Assembly (NCBI GenBank): GCA_946807835.1
Contig: OX327702.1
Coordinates: 1,054,001 to 1,118,000 of the forward strand
Length of the DNA: 64,000 nt
Source of the DNA: Ailanthus altissimus
Lineage: Eukaryota; Streptophyta; Magnoliopsida; Sapindales; Simaroubaceae
Reading direction: 5' to 3'
The notes below the pieces were generated by a model. It did not search any database. It was not told where the DNA came from and saw only the letters and a program-made list of their open reading frames with translations. Every line of letters starts with the position of its first letter. Within the stretch, counting starts at the first letter, position 1. The position numbers and the translations under genes are program-made. Below, in pieces: positions 11,052 through 22,029 of this stretch.

Positions 11052-14000
11052 TCCACCCTCAAGCTTAGGGGTCTTGGACACACTCTAAGCTTGGTACGTA
11101 ATAGATTGAGCTGATTGTAGGAGATGGGTTTAATGAGGATGTCAGTAATTTGATCACCTATTAAAATGAACTTGACTTGAAAATTTCCAATTGTGACTTT
11201 GTCTTGAACAAAATAGAGGTTAATTTTTATGTGTTTTGTTCGAGCATGGTAAATTGGATTAGTTGTCATGGAAATTGCACTAGCACTGTCACTCTAAATG
11301 GTTGGTGTGGCAAGGGATGAGATCTTTACTTCATTAAGGAGGGATTCCAGGTATGAGATTTTAGCTACAGTATATGTCAGTGCTCTGTATTCATCCTCAG
11401 CTCTAAACCTAGCAATAATAAGTTTTTTTTTTAACTCTATGAGACCAAATTTTCATCAAGTTAAATTGCATAGCCATGGATGGATCTCCTTTCATTTGTA
11501 TCGCATCCCTAATTAGAATCAAAATAGGCAATAATATTATTTTAGGATTAATATTTGTATTCCAAACCAAGTTTAGAGGTTTCTTTGATATATCTAAGGA
11601 TCCTTTGCAAGCTATCCAATATGATTGTAAGGGATTTTTCATGAACTAACTTAGCTTATCAACTACATATGCTAACTCTAGTCTGGTGAGTGTTGTATAT
11701 AGTAGTCCTCTAATCACACTTCTATATCGAGTTTAGGATATGACAATGGTTCACCGCCTTCTTTGGTCAACTTGTAACTTGTTGAGAGAGGTGTGTTAAC
11801 TCATTGACATTGCAGCATGTTAGTTCTATTAAGGAGATCTGTTATGTATTTTGATTGGGAAAGGTGTAGGGATAATTTATTTTTGGTTACTTCAACTCTT
11901 AGGAAGTAATTGAGCTTGCCTAAGTCTTTTAGAGCAAAAGTTTTGCTCAAATTTTGAATGAGTGATTCACAATAGAAGGGTTGCTTTTTATTACAATAAT
12001 GTCATTAACATAGAAGAGAAGCAATATGAGTGTTCTACATCATCTACAAAGAATAAAGAAGTATCATATTTTGAGTAGCAATATCCTTATTGAACTAGGG
12101 TAGCCTTCAATCTTTCAAACTAAGCCCTTGGAGCTTGTTTAAGACCATATAATAATTTGGTCAAGTTACACGTATTAGTAAGGTAGACTTTGTTAACATT
12201 TAAAAAAGTGTCACATTTTGAGTGAAAATATCCTTATTGGACTAAGGTAGCCTTCAATCTTTCAAACTAGGCCCTTGGGGCTTGTTTGAGACTATGTAAC
12301 GCTTTGTTCAGCTTATACATATGTATAGGGTAGAGTTTATCAACAAAGCCTTCTGGTGGTACCATATACACTATCTCAGTTATTTTTCCATTAAGACATT
12401 GCTGACATTTGCTTGTCTTAGATCCCATTTATTAGAGATTACATAGTTTAGACTTAATCTCATGGTAGATTTGTCACAACTGGACTAAAAGTCTCAATAT
12501 AGTTAATCCCAGAGATTTGATGGAACCCTTTGGCAACAAGTTTTGCCTTGAGTTTGTAAATTATTCCATCTAAATTGTATTTGATTTTGAACACCTACTT
12601 ATTCCTTACAAGTCTCAATTTATGGCTATATGGAACTAATGTCCAGGTTGTGTGTTTTCTACAAGGCATCAAACTCTTGTTGCATTTATGATCTCCAACG
12701 TGGATTTACCAAAGCTGTTTTTACAATTAAAGGAACAGTGCAAGAATTGATAGGGAAAACGGATTGTAGGTAAGCCTTTGGTTTGGAAAGTTTTAATTTT
12801 GCTCTTGTGGTCATAAGATGAAGATGAGTTGGTCTTTGTTGGCTTGGTATTGCAAGCTATATGGTTGCTTATGTTTGTGTTTCATCTGATTGAGCAATTT
12901 GGGAGTTCAAAGGTGAAATAAGATTGTCTTGCCCATTGTCTTCAAGATTTACAGATGTGGAGCTGTTGCGTGATAAAGTGGTTTGGTTGACCCATCGATT
13001 GCATTTGAGGGATTTTGGATACATGATATTATATAAAACCGATTAAGGAGGGTTATATTGTCGTTATTTATTTGAGGTTTTACCTTTTGGAAATTTTTGT
13101 CACTTTGAAAAAGGAAGAAGTCTTTATTAAACCTTACATGTCTAGCTATATATATCTTTCCTGAGTGATGTAGGTAGAGATAGCCTTTGTGATAGGAGCT
13201 AAGACCCAATAATGCACATTTTAAGTAACAAAATTTAAATTTGTGTTTGTTATAGGGTCTTAGATAAGGATAACACTCATACCCAAAGACTTTGATCATG
13301 AGTAGTCAAGCTTTTTCTTATATAACATCTTAAAATGTGTTTTATCTTTTAAAATTAGCGTGCTCAATATATTAATTAGATATGTGATAGTGTTAAATGC
13401 TTCTCCACCAAAATCTTAGGTGAAGATTAAACTGAGCAAGAAGAGTCGAACTAGTTTTTGCAACCTGCCTATTTACTCTCAACTTTTTTATTTGGTTGGT
13501 GAATGTAGGGATATGAATATCTTAATGCAATTCTCTTTTATTTTAAGCAAGGTTCAAAACTTCTAAATTTACTTTCCAAGTCACATTGAAAGGCTTTGAT
13601 TTTTCTTTCTAAAGATTTCTCAATTTGAGTTTTGAAAGTGACAAAGGTTTTAAACGATTATGATTTGGTGGTTAAAGGTATATCCATATGAACCTTGTTT
13701 TATTATTAACAAATGCTATATAGTATGTGAAACCTTGGTTGGAGGGAATTGGTGCAGGTCTTTATAGGTTAGAATGTATCAAGCCATGAGGGTTTTATTT
13801 TTTATTATTCGATGTTCCAAAACTAAGTTTGTTAGATTTTCCCATTTGACATTTTCTTAAACTTAACATTTTCTTGACTACTGCTTTCTTTTGACTCAAT
13901 CACAAATGAAAAAAAAAGATAACATTGATTCATGACCTTTACTCAGACTTGTGGAATTAGAACAATGAACTTGATGATGTTTATTTATAAGTGGTAAAGG

Positions 14001-14390
14001 CTAGATTTGCATTTGCTAAAGACCCATTTTAACCACTTTTTGAAGTAGTACTCTCCCATGCATTTCCTTCACAAGGCATAAATTATTTTAAAATGCTATG
14101 TTAACATTGTTATCATGAACAAGTCTTGAAATGCTAATAAGGTTTTTGGTGATTTTAGGTACAAGAATAATATTGTTTAAGTGAATTGTTTCGATTTTTG
14201 CTAGTTTGATGAGATCAATTTAGCATTACCTATATGTGTAATTGTTAGTTTCTGTGCATTACCTACAGTGAGAAAGATGTTACTTTTAAATTCTGATGAC
14301 ATATTTATATTCCTCATATTGTTGGTGATGTGAACGGTTGCTCTACTGTCTAAATATCAAGCTTGATCATTGATGTTTTTGTTGGCGGCA
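11052..14390 (-). pseudogene. Copia-A pol remnant (protease to RNase H)
   Basis: Minus-strand fragments can be read. 11066-11269 is the RNase H C-terminus (KHIKINLYFVQDK, then DQITDILIKP). An LYGLKQAP-like RT motif appears twice, at about 12124-12160 and 12264-12300, because about 145 bp of RT is tandemly duplicated. 12949-13299 is the post-integrase block with YPYLRPYNKHK and SSYHKGYLYL, typical of Ale/Retrofit-type polyproteins. A protease-region remnant with YLDS lies near 14345. There are many stops and frameshifts. Nothing here can encode a working polyprotein. Confidence 0.78.
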
Positions 14391-16524
14391 GATCTAAGGC
14401 ACGTAGGTGTATACATGTGCTATTATATCTATTGCCTAAACACATATCAAATATATATTTAAGTCTGACGGAAGCATGAAACTTGTAATAAATACAATAA
14501 ATAAAATATATTAATCGCATTAATATATTTATAGGATAGAGAACTCACCTCAATGTGTAATGTTATACACGTATTTTTTTCAGAGTCCGCATGGAGACCA
14601 ACTCGCGGGCAGTTCTAATCACTAGTACGGTGGGCTTGGTGAGCTAGAACAGCAGCCATATACGCAGCACTAGGTTTAACTCTTAAACCCCAAAATGGTC
14701 GGTGTGTATTTTTATCATTTTCTCCAAAAAGATAATAAATGGAGAATTTGAAACAATCCACCATTACTTCAATTGAAAGCAATTGAAAAATGAAACAATT
14801 TTATTTTTCCCTTTTTTTTTCTTCTCTTTTTCTACTTTCTTTCTTTTCTCTTCTTCTTCTTCCATTTCTCCATTTTTCTATCGGGCAATTTTTGCCCAAC
14901 AACAAAAACACTTGTTTTTCTCTATTTTTCTTTTTATATATATATAATATATAAAATAATAATTTAATATTAATATAATATAATATATTATAAAAATATA
15001 AATGGGTGTCAATTATATGGCACACAAAATAAAATATTAATATATATAATATAATATATTATATAATATAATAAGAGAGATATTTTGATTATTTAACAAT
15101 TAAATAATTAAAGTGAGAAATGACTATTTTGCCTCTCATAAATAGTTACCAAGTTATCCCTAGTGGGTCCCACCAAATTCCATATTAGGGTAAACTCAAC
15201 TGAGGGTCCACAATACGCTACGTGTCATTATGCAATTAATAAATAATAATTATTGACTAATTATTATATTTAACACTTAAATACAGATACGCACGTATTT
15301 TCGTGGTTCTGCTGAATATTGCTAGATTAAACACTTTAATTTGGCATGCTGCCCCAGTGCATAACGAGTACACTCCATATCGCGAGACTCCTTAGGTCCT
15401 ACGCCCGATTCGTCAAATGAAACTATTCCATAAGTCCGTGAGCAATGCCCCACGCACACGTCACAGATATTATAAATCAGCGCGTTGAACCATGCAAGCT
15501 GAGGTTACAACGCATATGTATAGTTCTTCCGTTATGATATCCTGGATGTGTGGGGATATAGATTATCACCGTCAAATTCCATATTGTTCATCCATGTCCT
15601 ATCTCCAGACTTGTATCTCACTGAACAATATGCGCAAACTCTTTTGCCATATTGTTCTACCCTAGCGGAACTCTTTCCCGAGATGATTTCTTATGGTTAC
15701 AAGACTTTCTGAGATACAGTCTCGAAGCATCTGGATATTTAACTTGATATACGAGCTGACGGATCCCATATTTGTACACATCGAATTCCATAAGCATCGG
15801 ACCATACTCAGCGACACCTAGCGGTCACACCATGAAAGGTCTGTGACATGTGTGGAACTAAAGTATAATAGATCACTTACAAGCCCACTATGGCACTCAG
15901 GTCAAAGGACCGCATATACTACTCAACTCGAGAAGACTTTCCATTGATGGCTTACATAAGGTGTCTATCGGAGGCCTTCGTGAGTCTGTCTCATATCCAG
16001 TCCTAATTGGATACCCATATGTCAATACGTGCTCCAAGCTCATAGTCGGCTAAGAACAACCATCTATACCCTATAGGTACGACATATGCTGATCTATATA
16101 AAAAGGTATCCACCGATAGATCCGCATCGGCATAAATAAATCAAGGACAATAATTCGAGAGCATACTTGCGCAACTTGTATATTTTGGCACCCGATTGCA
16201 ACTTTTGCAACTATGCAGTTACCAGTATATTTTCAGGTCTATGTCTCATTACAAACAAGTCTCAAACTCTTAGATATGCTGAGTATTATAATTAGCTAAC
16301 ACTTAGCTGTGCTAACATTTAACATTTATATCTCTCAACATAGTTAATTATGAGCTCTTATCTAAACTCCTTTAGATCTTATCCGAACTGCTTCAGATCG
16401 TACAATATCTATAACGTTACATGCATAATTCTATATAAATAGGTATTAGCGATTTAATGGGAATGTACATCTGTATAAATACATAAATATATGTATATTC
16501 AGGGATAGCACGTAAACACCAACC
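14391..16524 (-). mobile_element. Element E1: 2.1 kb non-coding insertion in Copia-A
   Basis: It separates the copia zinc knuckle (about 16545-16660) from the protease. It shares order and sequence with E2: for example, 15700-16060 matches the reverse complement of about 49840-50220. The ends are GTTGG..CCAAC on the plus strand. Just inside, a short imperfect inverted repeat (GGTGTATACATGTGCTAT against GGTGTTTACGTGCTAT) also gives TG..CA ends. It has no open coding frame of note. A long AT-rich tract and a pyrimidine-rich run occur at 14800-15060. It could be a large solo LTR or a non-autonomous DNA element. No target duplication was found, so the class stays open. Confidence 0.6.
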
Positions 16525-16544
16525 TTAATAATTTTCTAGTGCAA

Positions 16545-16885
16545 CAGTATAAGCCCTCCTTTTATTTTTTTCTCCCAAATAATCTTGGTACAAAAGTCTT
16601 TCTTAAATCTATGCCAATATTTTTAAGTTATATGACCTTTCTTATAGCATATTTGAAAGATTCTATTTGAGTACTCTAATGGTTGACCTTTTTAAAGTGG
16701 GTAATTCAAGTTATTTATTGTTTACTAATGTTGACCTTTTTAAAGTGGGTAATTCAAGTTTGTAAGTTTAATAAGTGTGATAAAGATAAAGCTGTTTAAG
16801 CTTTGAATTGACAAGAGTTGTTAGGATGCTTTAGGGTGTATTGCTTTGGTCACCTATTGCATCTTATGACGACGTTTCAGTCATT
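16545..16885 (-). pseudogene. Copia-A gag C-terminal remnant with zinc knuckle
   Basis: On the minus strand a CQICYKKGHIT..W HRF-like CCHC knuckle is readable, interrupted by a stop. It is followed in element order by E1 and then protease. The upstream gag is short and degenerate. Confidence 0.6.
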
Positions 16886-16909
16886 AGCTCTAATACCAAA
16901 TTTAAAGAA

Positions 16910-17344
16910 TGAAGATTTTTAAATTATAAGAAATGAATTGCCTTTTTTTACTCTTTCATATTGTTCACTGTGCAAAGATATGAAATATATACACTTATAA
17001 CCATTGAATGATTATCACATTAGAAGGAACCCACTGAGATAGTTACTAAAGGGATAAGGGTGAATGTTATCCCTTGGATTCATTTTATCTTCTAACAAAT
17101 AATTGTAGTCTTCCTTGGCAGAATGAGCTACTAATAGATGAGACTTGCCGTGTATATTACCTGCTGTAGTTGTTATTACAACTACTATTATTTGTTGTTG
17201 TTGCTTAGGGTAGGAATTGTGATGGTCCTAAATAAGAGTTGAGCTGGTGTTAAGCTGAGCTGATGCTGGGTTGAGTTGGTACTAATTTGGATTAGCAATA
17301 GGCCTTCATTAGTTCCTTACATGCCTTCATGAGCTCCTTCAACA
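16910..17344 (-). repeat. 5' LTR of Copia-A
   Basis: The inner boundary is next to the primer-binding site. The outer end is TGTTGAAGGAG (minus strand) at 17344. The outer ~190 bp match the truncated 3' LTR at 10891-11051, including the GTTGTTGTT-rich run. Confidence 0.7.
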
Positions 17345-19090
17345 GTTGTTTCGGGGTACTGTAATCTTTAGCTAGAGGTAAATTCTCTCCTTACAGTCTA
17401 TCTATTGCAAATTCTCTTTTAGCTTCTCCTTAGTGCTTTTCATAATTGTTAACTTAATTGTTGTGATCTTACTAATTATGTTAATTTTCACTATACTTTC
17501 AGAAAGAATAATATTATTACTAACAAATTGATTAATTTAGAATTTCAATTCTCGTCTCTTCTTTATTAGAAGTCTCCCCCTCTAAAAATTATTTCTTACT
17601 TGCTTAAGGATGCCATAGTCTTTCAAATCACAGGTTCTCATAGTTTATTGTATTTTTTGGATCTCGAAGCTTTTTCTACCTTTTTTTTTACATGATTGTT
17701 CTTTTTTTTTTTTTTCTATTTCTAATAAATTTCCTTGCATTGTCAAGGTTTGAACAAAAAAGAAAAAAAACGATGTAATGCCTCTAAGCTGGCCATGATC
17801 CATTATACTTGGGGCGAATAAACCGGACCAATAATTTTACAATGCTACTAAATGTCCCCCACATATCACCTAATTAGCCACGAACCATATTTTTTTTATA
17901 TATTTATATATGAAAATTTGTGAAAGAGTTTTAATCTTTTAAATTTGGAAAAGTAAGATATTCAATCTCGTGACCTTTGCTTTAGTAAAATAATTCATTC
18001 TCAATTTTGGAGCTACATTCACTTATTCACTTGTCCCGCAAATGTTTCTCTAGTAAAGCTAGAATTAGAAGAATTGTTTTCTCATGCACAAGCCTCTTTT
18101 TTCCACACAATTAAAAACAATATTACTTGTATAAATTGTTAACTATACTGAAGCTAGAATTATAAAATTAATTTACTTATTAAGTTTGCGTTAAAGTTCT
18201 AATTAGATTCTACACATTCAACAATGTGTGGTTACTTGAGTTATGCTTTTGAATACAAAAATTAAGAAACCATCAAACCAACTTCGTATGACATTTTGGT
18301 TGAGTTTATTAATGCCTTTTCGGTTACATTCTTCCTATGCCCTAATATTCTTGACATGATGACTTGGGAAATGAAACAAACGATCATAATTTTGTTATTA
18401 ATTTTTTTTTTTTACTAAACGTCTAATTATTGTTTTCAGAATTAAGATTATCTTTTAAATTAAGCTTTATATAAATTTTTAAAGATCTTTGACACATATT
18501 AAGTATTAAATATAAGTGATCAAAATATATTCTTTTATTATTTTTATTTTTAACAATTAACAATTCTCACAAATCAAATACTAATAAAAAATGATGTGAA
18601 AATTTATATTAATAGAAGATCTAGATCCTTATTTTTAACCTTTACACTTAGCTTTTAAGTGTCCTCAAAACAACCGATTGTCAATGAAGCTATATATTCA
18701 AGATTGTAAAGTTCCACCATTAATGGCTACCACAAACTGATATTTTTGAAGTGAAAAAAGAAAGAATCTTGTTCAATTGCATGAGGAGGAAAGCTACCTT
18801 CCACTTCGCAGTTTTGATCAAAATTTGATAAGGTTCTTTTTGGCAATTTAACTATTCCACACTCATTTCAATTCGACTCAAACTTAACAATTAAACTTTA
18901 AAAATATTAACATTAATCACTAACCTAACAAAGTGAGTGACCATTTTAGCCGTCACTCAATGAAAATGTATTATATATATATATATATATGATGTATGTA
19001 GATATATATGTATGTATGAATGTATAAACCCTTTTTAACCGTGCTTTATGACAATAATTAATAAAATCAATAAAAGAATATGCACCAATT
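17345..19090. other. Intergenic DNA, nothing recognised
   Basis: AT-rich with poly-T runs and an (AT)n microsatellite at about 18968-18990. No coding, RNA or repeat structure could be supported. Confidence 0.5.
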
Positions 19091-19097
19091 TTTTTTT

Positions 19098-19157
19098 TTT
19101 TACAATAACATAATGTTTTTATAATTAAAATATAAAAATTTATATTTTAATTGATAT
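19098..19157. mobile_element. Left half of a MITE split by Copia-B
   Basis: Text around TATAATTAAAATATAAAAATT and TTTTAATTGATAT matches the arm of the MITE at 7018-7234. The matching right half resumes at 27354, after Copia-B. Confidence 0.5.
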
Positions 19158-19851
19158 TGTGAGAATATTCATTAAAAATCATTAAAATATAATTTGGAGA
19201 TCAAGCCAAGTGCGTAGAGTACGCAAAGATCGAAGACGGACGCAAAAGGAGATAGAAAACGAAGAGGGACACACCAGGTGCCAACGCCACGACGACCAGG
19301 TGTGGGCACCACGGTGCCCAATCGAGCACCTGAGCGCAGCGGCGGTAAGAGCCCAGCGCCGTGGTGCTGGAGACGAGAACAGTATCTCGAAATAAAAAAA
19401 ACATCCTTATTTCGTCTCTCATTTGTTTCAAGACTCCCCAAAATGACTCCTACACATTTAAGGTAAACCTAGGACGTCGCAAAGCCTATATAAAGGCTAT
19501 CAATTGGCTTGTAAACATATATGGGTAATAGGTTGAGACATCTTAGTGATAACTCAATAAATCTAAGTGATCGTCAATAATCTTTTTGAATCTTTGTGAG
19601 AGAAAATTCCTAGAGTGAAAAAGAGAGTTTTCTTTATGATCTTTCTTGTAAAAGGCATACTTTGTGAGTGCCTTGTGATTTATAATAAGAAAAGAGTGCG
19701 ATCTTGATCCGCCGTAGACGTAGGCAAGTTGCCGAACCATGTAATTCTTTATGTCTTCTTCTTCTACCCCTTTCTCTTTTTATTCCTTAATTACTTGTTC
19801 TGCATATATTGCTTGGGTGATTTTGCTTGTTTGTGTGTTTCCGCTTCAACA
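19158..19851 (+). repeat. 5' LTR of Copia-B (694 bp)
   Basis: It starts TGTGAGAATATT and ends CTTCAACA, three bases before the primer-binding site. The GC-rich block at 19200-19390, with GGCGCTG/CAGCGCC-type words, is shared with the LTRs of Copia-C. Confidence 0.88.
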
Positions 19852-19854
19852 AAC

Positions 19855-19866
19855 TGGTATCAGAGC
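19855..19866 (+). other. Primer-binding site of Copia-B
   Basis: TGGTATCAGAGC is the standard plant copia primer-binding site, complementary to the 3' end of initiator tRNA-Met. It lies 3 bp after the LTR. Confidence 0.9.
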
Positions 19867-19881
19867 TTGGTTCTAAACAGA

Positions 19882-20720
19882 CATGGCCACACCCAAGTAT
19901 GAGGTAGAGAATTCAACGGTACGAATGACTTTAATCTGTGGAAGATGAAGGTTAAGGCATTGTTGGTGAGCCAAAGGCTTGGTTCGGCATTAGAGGAAAC
20001 TACAGCTCCATCTAGTGATAAAAGAGAAGACGTTAGAGTCATCTAAAGCTGAAGCAGAAAGAGGGAATATTCAAGAAAGAGCTCATAGAACAATCGTTCT
20101 GTCATTGAGTGATGAAGTACTAAAAGAAGTAGCAGGTGAGACGACGGTAATAAGTTTTTGGAAGAAGCTTGACTCTCTTTATATGAGGAAATCATTGGTC
20201 AACAGATTACATATAAAGAAGAAGCTGTATCAGTTGTCCATGTTAGAGGGGACGCCGATGAAAGATCACATAGATGCCTTCAATAAGATCATCCTTAATC
20301 TTGAGTCTGTCAACATCAAGATAGAAGATGAAGATAGAGCAATTATCCTGCTGAGTTCACTCCCCAAGAGTTATGAGAGCTTTGTTGATATGCTACTCTA
20401 CGACAGAGAGAGTTTAACGATGAGTGATGTGAAATCATCATTAAACTCAAAGTTATTAAGGAAGTAGATTGAGGGCAATGCAGAAAGCTTATCTGTAAGA
20501 GGAAGACCCTCATATAGAGATGGAAAGAAAGAAGGCTCAAGATCGAAGTCTAGGATTCATAGGAAGTGTTATTGCTGCAAGAAAGATAGGCACTTCATAA
20601 AGGACTGTTCGAAGAAGAGAGCACAAAACAAGAAGAAAGTGGATGCTGCGCTTGCCTATAATGATAGCTATGACAGCACAGAGACACTCGTCACTACTGA
20701 TGGTAAGAACTCTGAACAAT
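19882..20720 (+). pseudogene. Copia-B gag (broken)
   Basis: It begins with ATG and MATPKYEVE, then a frameshift near 19910 loses the frame. A second disturbance is near 20025. A good gag stretch of 150 codons follows (20015-20467), with RLHIKKKLYQLSM and the SLPKSYESF block typical of the UBN2/gag family. A stop ends it at 20467. A CCHC knuckle (CYCCKKDRHFIKDC) is encoded at about 20567-20608. At the gag/protease border a TAG replaces the Trp codon expected before VLDSGC. The protein would have been the capsid-like gag of the retrotransposon. Confidence 0.85.
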
Positions 20721-22029
20721 AGGTTCTTGATTCTGGTTGCACTTTTCACATGTGCCTACACAAGTCTTAGTTTACAAATTTCCAGCCTATTAGTGGTGGT
20801 AAGGTCCTAATAGGTAATGACGTTGCATGTCAGATGATGAGAATTGGTAGTGTTAAACTTAGGTTATATGATGAACGAGTGAGAGAGTTGACAGATGTTA
20901 GGTATGTTCCTAACTTGAAGAGAAACTTGATCTCACTAGGGATTCTAGACCAGAATAGGTGTTCCATTAGGATTGACGGAGAGATTTTAAAAGTTTTGAA
21001 GGGTTCCATGGTGGTGATGAGAGGAGAGAAGTGCAAATGTGTTTATGTGTTTAATGGTGAAGTCATGAGTGGTTGTGTACTATTCTTTGTAGATTATGAG
21101 AGAATGCAAACCAAGTCGTGGCATCTTAGACTGGCACACCTAGGCAAGAGAAACCTAAATGAGTTATTTAATCAAAAGGCGGTTGGTGATGATAAGTTCC
21201 AGCCCTTGGAGTTTTGAGAGCATTATGTGCTTGAGAAAGCACATAGGGTGAGGTTTTGTACCGGTGAACATAAGACTAATGGGACTCTTGACTACATACG
21301 AATCTTTAGGGACCAGCTCAGACAACTACGCATGGTGGTGCCAGGTATTTTTTTCAGTTTAATTGAAGACTATTAAAGGAAGTTATGGGTCTATGTGTTG
21401 AAGAATAAGGATCAAGCGCTTAAAGTATTTAAGACTTGGAAAGCTCTTGTTGAGAATTAGACTAGCAAAAAGGTAAAGAGGTTGAGAACTGACAAGCCTC
21501 GAATTTTGCAACAAAGAGTTTAATGGGTTTTGTGCCAAGCATGGGATTGCAAGGCATAGAAGAGTAAGATCAACACCACAACAGAGAGTAGCTGAGAGAA
21601 TGAACATGACTCTACTCGAAAGAGTTAGATGCATACTTACCAATGCAAAGATATCCAAAATATTTTGGGGAGAAGCTGTAGTGACTGCAGCTTACTTGAT
21701 TAACAGAAGTCCATTCTCAGCAATTGACTTCAAGACGCCAGAAGAGAAATAGTTTGGCAATTCTCTAAAGTATTATCACCTCAGAATATTTGGTTGTCCT
21801 GCCTTTGTACATGTTAAGGAGGGGAAGTTGAAACCTAGAGCTATCAAATGGGTATTCATAGGATATCCCAAAAGAGTGAAAGGATACAACGTGTGGTGTA
21901 AAAGCCTGACACCACCAAGGAGTATCATAAGCCGTGACGTTCGATGAGATAACGATGCTGAAAACCTCCCAAGAAGATGAGAAAGAAAAACATGTGCTCA
22001 AGGAAGACTCAGCACCCGAGTCAATAGAA
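20720..22029 (+). pseudogene. Copia-B protease and integrase (broken)
   Basis: It starts with VLDSGCTFHMC, where DSG is the aspartic protease motif. A pre-integrase stretch (20834-21217) contains KRNLISLG and the HLRLAHLGKRNL zinc-binding histidines. The CX2C cysteines are hit by a stop (TGA for Cys near 21217). Downstream, integrase words such as NGxxxxR..GxxRTVRSTPQQ-like text are readable only across frames, with several frameshifts (for example at 21490 and 21585). Not functional. Confidence 0.8.

Larger units (their letters stand above)
10891..17344 (-). mobile_element. Copia-A: decayed Ale/Retrofit-like Ty1-copia element
   Basis: The 5' LTR lies at about 16910-17344. A primer-binding site (complement 16887-16898) matches the usual plant initiator-Met type except for one base. 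The 3' LTR at 10891-11051 is truncated to about 160 bp, next to the direct duplication. The purine-rich tract before the 3' LTR is at about 11052-11066. Between them, minus-strand coding remnants run gag zinc knuckle, protease, integrase, reverse transcriptase, RNase H, in copia order. Every domain has frameshifts or stops. E1 (14391-16524) interrupts it between zinc knuckle and protease. Confidence 0.82.

Noticed and set aside
14801..15025. Lys/Arg-rich 74-codon frame
   Set aside because: Low-complexity pyrimidine tract of E1 read in reverse; no start context or family.
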